Source: Aquila chrysaetos chrysaetos
Taxonomy: Eukaryota; Chordata; Aves; Accipitriformes; Accipitridae
Direction: 5' to 3'
NCBI RefSeq assembly: GCF_900496995.4
Contig: NW_024470380.1
Span: 19,859-83,858 of the forward strand
Length of the DNA stretch: 64,000 nt
The position numbers and the translations under genes are program-made. The notes beneath the pieces were generated by a model. That model saw nothing but the letters and a program-made list of their open reading frames with translations, was not told the DNA's origin and ran no database searches. Numbering within the stretch: the first letter of the stretch is position 1; each line of letters starts with the position of its first letter. Of this stretch, positions 57,996 to 64,000 are shown in pieces.

Positions 57996-58914
57996 AGCTC
58001 ATTTCTGATCCAGGCATTTCCTGAGAGGCCGGAGGAGTCCAGATCTCCCAAGCAGCACCAAAGTGGTGCAAGCACTTGTCTGAGCGGGTTCCCCAGGCAG
58101 GGCTGCCGTCAGAAGCCCGTGAGCACTGCCTGCTGCCTGGTTCAACAAAGAGGAACTCCTCATTTGAATGGAAAGGATGTACTTTAGAGGGCAAAGGGAA
58201 ATGCTGACTGTCCCCCCCACGTTCTGTGTTTAGGTTTTATTTAGTTCATTAGGAGCCTCTTCTTTTACACCAAAATCCGTTTTTGTGTTTGGCACGAGGA
58301 ACTAACGGGACATTGTTTTTTCCTACAAACGTCGCTGTTAGGCTTTCGTGGGATAAAAAGTGGCTTCTTTTTGATCATCGCTCGGCTAGGTCACTGACCA
58401 TCGGAGCTTTTTGGTGTGTCGTTTGAGAAGTAAAAGGTGGCTGCCAGAAAAGGCTCAGACAGCTATACGAGGGTGTTTCCTCCCCCAAGCCCAGAAGAGC
58501 CTAACGCTGCTGCTGTTGCATTTCTGGCCCTCCAGGAATCCCACGTGTGTGGTAGGGGAGGGATGAAAAAATCTCTGGGAATTTGCGTGAAGGGTGCCTA
58601 GACCAAGAAAAGGCAAACCTGCTGACATCGTCGCAATTTGGGAGAGAAAGGGCTGAGCTACCAGGGCCACTGCCAGCATACTGTCATAGGCACCAGAGTT
58701 AACGTTGACTCGAGAGGCCTGGGCAGAGCCCGGACCCCCCTGAAAGCAGCTGCAAGACCTGCCACGAGGTACAGGCCAACTCCTTGATGCTTCGGGCTCA
58801 CGCTGGAACCCAAAGCGCTCCAAGCCCCAAAATGCAGCTGCCCGCAGCGAAGCAGCAGCAGCAGCCGCCAGTGCAGAGCGCCGTGGGGAGCTGGAGCAGA
58901 GGGAGGGGGCGCCC
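57996..58914. other. non-coding DNA, nothing recognised
   Basis: Flank of the ERV fragment. It includes a CAG run near 58851-58863. No gene or repeat could be supported. Confidence 0.45.
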
Positions 58915-59045
58915 GGGCCGGGCTCGGCTCATCTCGGCTGGGCTCGGCTCCCTTCGGCTGGGCTCGGTTCGGCATCTCGTTTCGGCTCATCGGTTCGTTT
59001 TCGGCTGGGCTCGGCTCCCCTCGGCTCGGTTCGGCTCAACTTCGT
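58915..59045 (-). repeat. (CTCGG)n array, inverted relative to 54660
   Basis: Repeated ctcggct and ttcggctggg units; on the minus strand they read as gccgag, i.e. the reverse complement of the array at 54660-54807. The two form a loose inverted pair 4.1 kb apart on either side of the ERV fragment. Confidence 0.85.
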
Positions 59046-59600
59046 TTGGGGCAGGCGGGATGCTCGGCGCGGACGGCTGAGGGAAAGGGGGGCGGGAGGG
59101 GGGGGGCGGTGGCCGTGGAGGGGGTAATCACAGTAGTGGAGAGCGCCGGGGCTGGGGGGACTCGCAGGCGGCAGAGGGCTGAGGCGGCGGCATAACACTC
59201 GCGGCAGGCCGGGGCGCCGGGTACGGCTTCCCCAAGCAGGCAGGGCAGCCCCGGACATCCCTGCCGCCCCGGGGATGCGGGGGCAGAAGGGGAATGCCTG
59301 CCGCTGGTGGCTGTCCGGCGGAGGACGGCGGGCACAGCGGAGACGTGCGGGCGGGAGAGAAAGGAGTTTCTGCCGGCTGTCCCCGCAGGGACCGCCGCCG
59401 CGGGGGTGCCCTCACAGCCTGGCGTCGGTGGCGGGCTGCGCCACGGTCCTGCCCGGGCGTTCTTGGCAGCCCCCGGGGCAAGAGGCCTGTCAAGCTTCGG
59501 GGAGGTCGGCAGCGGCATTTCCAGAGCAGTCACGTCCCGTTGGCTCTCTGTTCCTTCCCTAGGCTGGGAGAAAGGAGGACGTCCTCGAAAGCAGGTACCT
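59046..59600. promoter_or_regulatory. CpG-dense block, possible promoter
   Basis: A second GC- and CpG-rich block. Overlapping open frames on both strands lack domains. Exon-like boundaries (acceptor tccctag, donor gtacct) frame 35 bases at 59562-59596, but no homology supports them. Confidence 0.35.
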
Positions 59601-59974
59601 GTCGGTGGCCTGACCCCGGGTTCTTCATGCAGGCAGGCTTGTGTACGGACTTAAAATCGGCAGGTGAGCATGTTGAAGCTACAGCCTGCAGTTTGGTGGC
59701 TGCGGGTGGCATCGAGTTCATAGGAGACCCTAAATTCAGAGGGTGGGGCTGCTCTTTTCCTGCCTTCTTCACTGACCGTGAAAGCGGTCGCTTCGAGTGG
59801 CTACTGCCCTTGCACAGGCTGAGCATCGGCCTGAGAGAGTAAGGGAGCTGTAAAAAGCTCCTGTTCGCTGCCGTGTGTGGATTTCGTGCTTCAGTGGGAA
59901 AAGGGGCTGGTTTTACTGACGGTTATTTGAAATTTGTTGAAAGCGTTGAATGAGAAGCTCTAGAGCCTTTGAAG
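59601..59974. other. non-coding DNA, nothing recognised
   Basis: Short spacer before an LTR; nothing supportable seen. Confidence 0.4.
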
Positions 59975-60485
59975 TGGTTTAACCCCAGCCGGCAGCTAAG
60001 CCCCGCACGGCCGCTCGCTCGCTGCCCGCAGTGGAGGAGAGGAGAGAATCGGAAGGGTGAATCAACTCGCAGGTTGGGATAAAGGCGGTTTAATCAGTCA
60101 AGCAAAAGCTGTGCACGCGAGCAAAGCAAAATCAGGAATTCAGTCACTGCTTCCCATTGTCTGGCAGGTGTTTAATTTGCAGGAAAGCAGGGCTCTGTCA
60201 CACCTGTTACTTGGGCATGTCCCCCTTCCTTCTTCTTCCCCCAGTTATATTGCTGAGCGTGACATCCTATGGTCTGGAATACCCTTGGGTCAGTTGGGGT
60301 CAGCCGTCCCAGCCTTGTGTCCCCCAGCTTCTTGTGCACCCCCAGCCGACTCCCTGGTGGGGTGGTGTGAGGAGCAGAAAAGGCCTTGATGCTGCGTAAG
60401 CGCTGCTTTCAGCACAAATCCAAAACGTAGCCGCGTGCAAGCTACTGTGGGGAAAATTAACTCTCTCCCAGTCAAAACCAGCACA
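59975..60485 (-). mobile_element. solo LTR, diverged (copy E)
   Basis: Reverse-oriented LTR. It starts with a mutated form of the tggtttaaccccagccggca end and finishes with ccagtcaaaaccagcaca, the reverse complement of an LTR start 'tgtgctggttttgactggga'. It is related to, but more diverged than, the family of copies A-C. No clean target duplication was seen. Confidence 0.7.
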
Positions 60486-63404
60486 GCTGTGAAGCTCTGA
60501 ACTCAAAGTATGTTCTTATTTTTGGGCTGTCTGCTGTAGCAGTGTGCCTTTCGCTGGCCTGGCAATCTGGCGCTCAAGTGTGGATGTGGAAAGAGTCTTT
60601 GGAAACTCTCACTGGCAGTAGTGTTTGTTGTGCTCTTGGGATTTTTTCTTTCACAAGGCCCCTTGCGCTGCCACTCTTTCCGATTGGTTTGTGACAAAAC
60701 CTGTCCGTTGTTTTGAAAGAAGAGCGTGCCTCTGCTGCAGGCAGAGGGGCCGAACAGGACTTTTAGGTTAACTGCTGCTCTCAGTTTCTAGAAGGCGCTG
60801 TAGTGGCAAGCCTGAGAAAGGAGAGTGAAGGGAGAGTGTTTTAGTCTGTGGTACTGCTGGCATGCAAGGCAGAGAAAGGAAAGCGGCCTTTGGGTGTGCA
60901 GGGGACAATGAATAGGAGGGTTGTGGGAGGTAACAGTTGTGTGGTAAGCTCAAATGGGAAGTTGAGTTAGCAGCCAGCCAAGTAACTGAAGCACAGGGTG
61001 CTGAGCAGTCTGGCCAACTGGGGAAGATGTAAAACAAGTGAAGAGGATGGTCCTTGAGAAGTGAAAAAGAGACTTTCCCTGAGGGTATTGCCCTGGAGGA
61101 ATCGGCTTGTGTCTGCTAGTCAGGCACACAGAGATGATGGGCAAGTGCTTTTGTGAGCGGGCAAAACCTTGACCAGCTCACTCGAGGAGCTCTGGAGCTT
61201 TTAGTTTGAGAGGGGACTTGGAATTCCCGGAGGCTGCGATCTGTAATAATTCCAGAAGTTTGAGCTGCTCCGGAAAAGGAGCTGGAGCTGCTTAGGTTTA
61301 AGGGTTGTATTTTTAAGCAGGTGCTTATAGATTGGGTCCTGCTGAAGGAGTGGTTCTGTAGGGCTCAGACTTGGTCTGAAACTTTATGAGATGTTGCTGT
61401 CTCAGCCTCTGATAAAAAAATTAATAAAGATAGTATTCATAAGTATTAATAAAAAAGCAGTGCCTCGGCATAATCTGGCTCCCTGTGTACGTTGTTCCAA
61501 GGCTGTGATCGTCATCAGACAGCAGTTCAAGGTTGATGCCCTCAGAGGCTTTTGGAAAGTGTCTAAAGTGTTGAGGTTAAGTCTCTTTTCAGGTGGTGGC
61601 CCATGCAGAAACTAGGATTGAGATCCTTTGGAGCCAGGAGGTATCCCTGCATCAGAGAAAGAGAAGAGCATCGTGGCATCCCGAAACCCCTGTTTTCATG
61701 CCGTGAGGTTGCAGCAGGGCCAAAATGCCGTAGGCAATGACTCAAGCCTCTGCCTAGAGAGTGGTTTTACGAGTGTGAGTGAATTTGCTTTGGCAATGAG
61801 ATGTGCACAGGCATTGCCAGGGCCTGGGTTTACTCTGGAAGTGACTGTGTTAGCTGCAGAAGAATTGAAGAGACTGTGCTATGAACACCATGCGAATTAG
61901 GCTGCTCCAGACCTGAAGCTACATTAGATCTCGTGCCACACTAGTCTCCTTTTCCTTTGGAAAAGTAGGCTGGGTCTTTGAAATTCTGCCGCATGACTTT
62001 ATTTGGGGATGAATTGAAACGCAGTTGTTTCTTTAGCTTTGCTTATTAGCATTCTGCTGGAATAGTGTCAGATCCAGGAGGATTAACCTTCCTCCTTGTT
62101 TTGTTCTCTGTGTTGATTTTGGAGAGGAAGGTGTGTTGTCTGTCTTGTGGTGTTCAGAAGATGCTTGAAATGTTGCTCTGTCTGTGACCAAGCTTTCCCT
62201 CAGGTAATCCCTTTGGACGGCACTGCCAGTAGTGCGTACGTTTCTGAACAGCCTGCAGGTGTTTGATCTCCTGATGGTAGAGAGAGCACTGCATTTGTTT
62301 GAGTTTGGCAGCCTGTCATCACCCCTTGCTTTCTTCCATTCTTTCCACCCTTCTCCTCATCGCCACTTCAGCGTCCCTTCCTGAATCGTACTTTTGTGTC
62401 CCGCTGATTCATGAAGACTTCATGACCACAGCGTAAGTCTTGGGTGGGTGATACCTGTCCTTCTGGTGTGGCGCGCTGTGTAATTCCTTTCATTAACTTG
62501 TTCCGTATTAAGCAAGGAGAGGGCCTTTCTGAAGAGGAAGGGAAGTTCTCATCTCTGACCGAGTTCTGGCTGGGGCCCCTGAATGTGGAGGATATGAGAA
62601 TGGCTGCCTGCCAGACCATATACCAGAGAATACTTGCACGCCGTAATTCCTTACACTCCACCGTATTTCCTTATTTCCAAGTGACATTTGTGCGACATTT
62701 GTTTACTTCTTAATGGGTTCAGCTTTTCTCTGAGACCTTCTCTCTCCCTGTGCATTTTATTGTTGGCCGATACCTAGCAGCAAACAACTTTTGAGAAGCT
62801 GGCTTACAAAAGATGTAGTAATAGTTGGGAACACAGTTTGATGCAGGCGTACGCAACTCCCAGCATCACAGGGCCTAGCTCCAATGCTGTGAAGGCCCGT
62901 TCCTCTGCAGGTTTTGCACCGTGGAGGGTATTAAGAGACACGTCCTGCCGGTTCCTTGTTTTAGTCCCTTGAGCAGAATGGCATTGCGATAGCTGGAAGA
63001 GAGAGGTGCTGGTTTGAGGGCACCTTGTCAAAAACCCCAATCCTAAAGGTTAGGAGGATCGACTGAAAAGATCTGATCTCTCATCCTGTGTATCCTCAGA
63101 TGCACAAAATACAAATGGGCAGAAAATTGAAAAGGAACAGTCCTTGTGGAAGAATGGATGCTTTTTAAGAGCAATAAATTGGGAATTCATCTGCCTGCTG
63201 AGTATTTTCTCTGTGCAATGGGAATGATGTTTGTTGTTGTTTAAACTCTTACAAGGAGTGTAGCTCTGTTGCTTTTGGCTGGGGTTCCCAGGTTTTTAAA
63301 ATCAGCTGTTCTCTGTCTCAGTCATATATTCCAGTAATAGCGTGTATATCCTTCCAATCAGGGTTATGCTATTTTACAATAAATTGGAAATGCTTAGTTA
63401 CACT
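60486..63404. other. non-coding DNA, nothing recognised
   Basis: AT-moderate unique sequence. Frames of about 90 codons (61628-61900, 62444-62713) have no recognisable domain or splice context. Confidence 0.45.
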
Positions 63405-64000
63405 TACCGGATCATCCTATAATCTTTGCAACCTTTTTCCATTCCCCTAGGTCAGCAGTAGAAAAGGGTACTTTGCTGTCCGGGGGTGGTCGGAGTTCTA
63501 TCCGAGTCTGCATCCTGTTCGTGTGGTCGTCGGGGAGGCTTAAACAAATCAGTGAGATCTTGTTCTGGTGCCTGATGGATTTTATTTATCTTTGTACTTC
63601 TTTGTCCAATACTACATGCCGAACAACACCGCCTCAGTTTACCTCTAAGCTCCTTGTTGTTCTCTCGCTCAAGTGCAAGCACCATGGCGTCCTCTGGTGT
63701 ACCATTCCACAGTCCCTTTGCCACTCCGGATGATTTCGGAGGGTGAAAAACATGTGTGCATACGAAACCTCACCCCATTTCCTTCTCTCCTTAAAAACAG
63801 CATTAGTTGTAATAGAGTATTTAAATATTGACCCATTAAGTGGCCACTTCGTATCACCTTCTAACTATACAACGGCCACCATTGATTGCAGTATTTAATA
63901 AGGTTCTTTTTACTTTCCGTACCTCCGTCCCAACAATATCTTCCAGTGGGCAATTACACAACCAGAGGACTCTTCCTTAATACTCCTCCTTGATTGTTTC
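63405..64000 (-). pseudogene. gag relic of a second gammaretrovirus-like ERV
   Basis: Read leftwards from the right edge, the minus strand shows matrix-domain patches matching the 28.9-kb provirus: AHWK, KYCNQWWPLY, and NTLLQLMLFLRREGN versus NTILQLMLFCRREGK. A Pro-rich region follows (63452-63724). Several frame changes and stops separate the patches, so it is older and decayed. The element continues beyond the window to the right, so its LTR is not visible. No capsid or pol follows on the left; it appears truncated near 63405. Confidence 0.75.

Overview
This window is vertebrate nuclear DNA, almost certainly from a bird. It carries several 5'-truncated CR1 LINEs (3' end resembling the typical avian one, with the 'ctagatgatc...tcccttcca' signature), several solo LTRs of types common in neoavian and passerine genomes, spliced eukaryotic gene structure, and GC-rich CpG-dense blocks. 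I saw no operons, CRISPR arrays, rRNA or tRNA genes. The species cannot be named from the sequence alone.

Layout. Positions 1-27,118 are mostly unique, AT-moderate, non-coding DNA (intergenic or intronic). It is interrupted by a CR1 (3.6-4.6 kb), three solo LTRs of one family with perfect 5-bp target duplications (5.5, 8.9 and 20.9 kb), a different ~0.9-kb LTR (16.8 kb) and a probable LTR end (to 18.5 kb). One exon-like stretch lies on the minus strand at 15.9-16.0 kb. Positions 27,119-35,514 are a nearly complete gammaretrovirus-like provirus with LTRs that differ at only four sites, a primer-binding site resembling tRNA-Arg, gag and pro-pol in one frame across a UGA codon, and an internally collapsed env. 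Its leader carries an unusual series of eight tRNA T-arm-like hairpins.

Positions 35.5-47.5 kb hold CR1 fragments, a ~173-bp tandem array in GC-rich DNA (38.2-38.8 kb) and a CpG-dense block (44.3-45.1 kb). From 48.2 to about 53.5 kb there is a plus-strand, multi-exon gene of the ARHGAP20/TAGAP type: an N-terminal acylation-like MGQANCCCG, a PH domain, a poorly resolved middle and a RhoGAP domain with its arginine finger. The RhoGAP half carries four single-base indels at or next to short homopolymers, so it is either a young pseudogene or a gene hit by consensus errors.

From 54 to 60 kb the DNA is very GC-rich. It has two oppositely oriented pentanucleotide arrays, CpG-dense blocks, a G-quadruplex-type run and a decayed ERV fragment (LTR end, tRNA-Lys-like primer site, gag relic) lying between them. 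The right edge (63.4-64.0 kb, minus strand) holds an older gag relic related to the provirus at 27-35 kb.

How the parts relate: the only cellular gene I can support with confidence is the RhoGAP-family locus; most other recognisable content is retroelement-derived. The most unusual signal is the T-arm-like hairpin series in the provirus leader, together with evidence that this provirus was probably already defective when it integrated.
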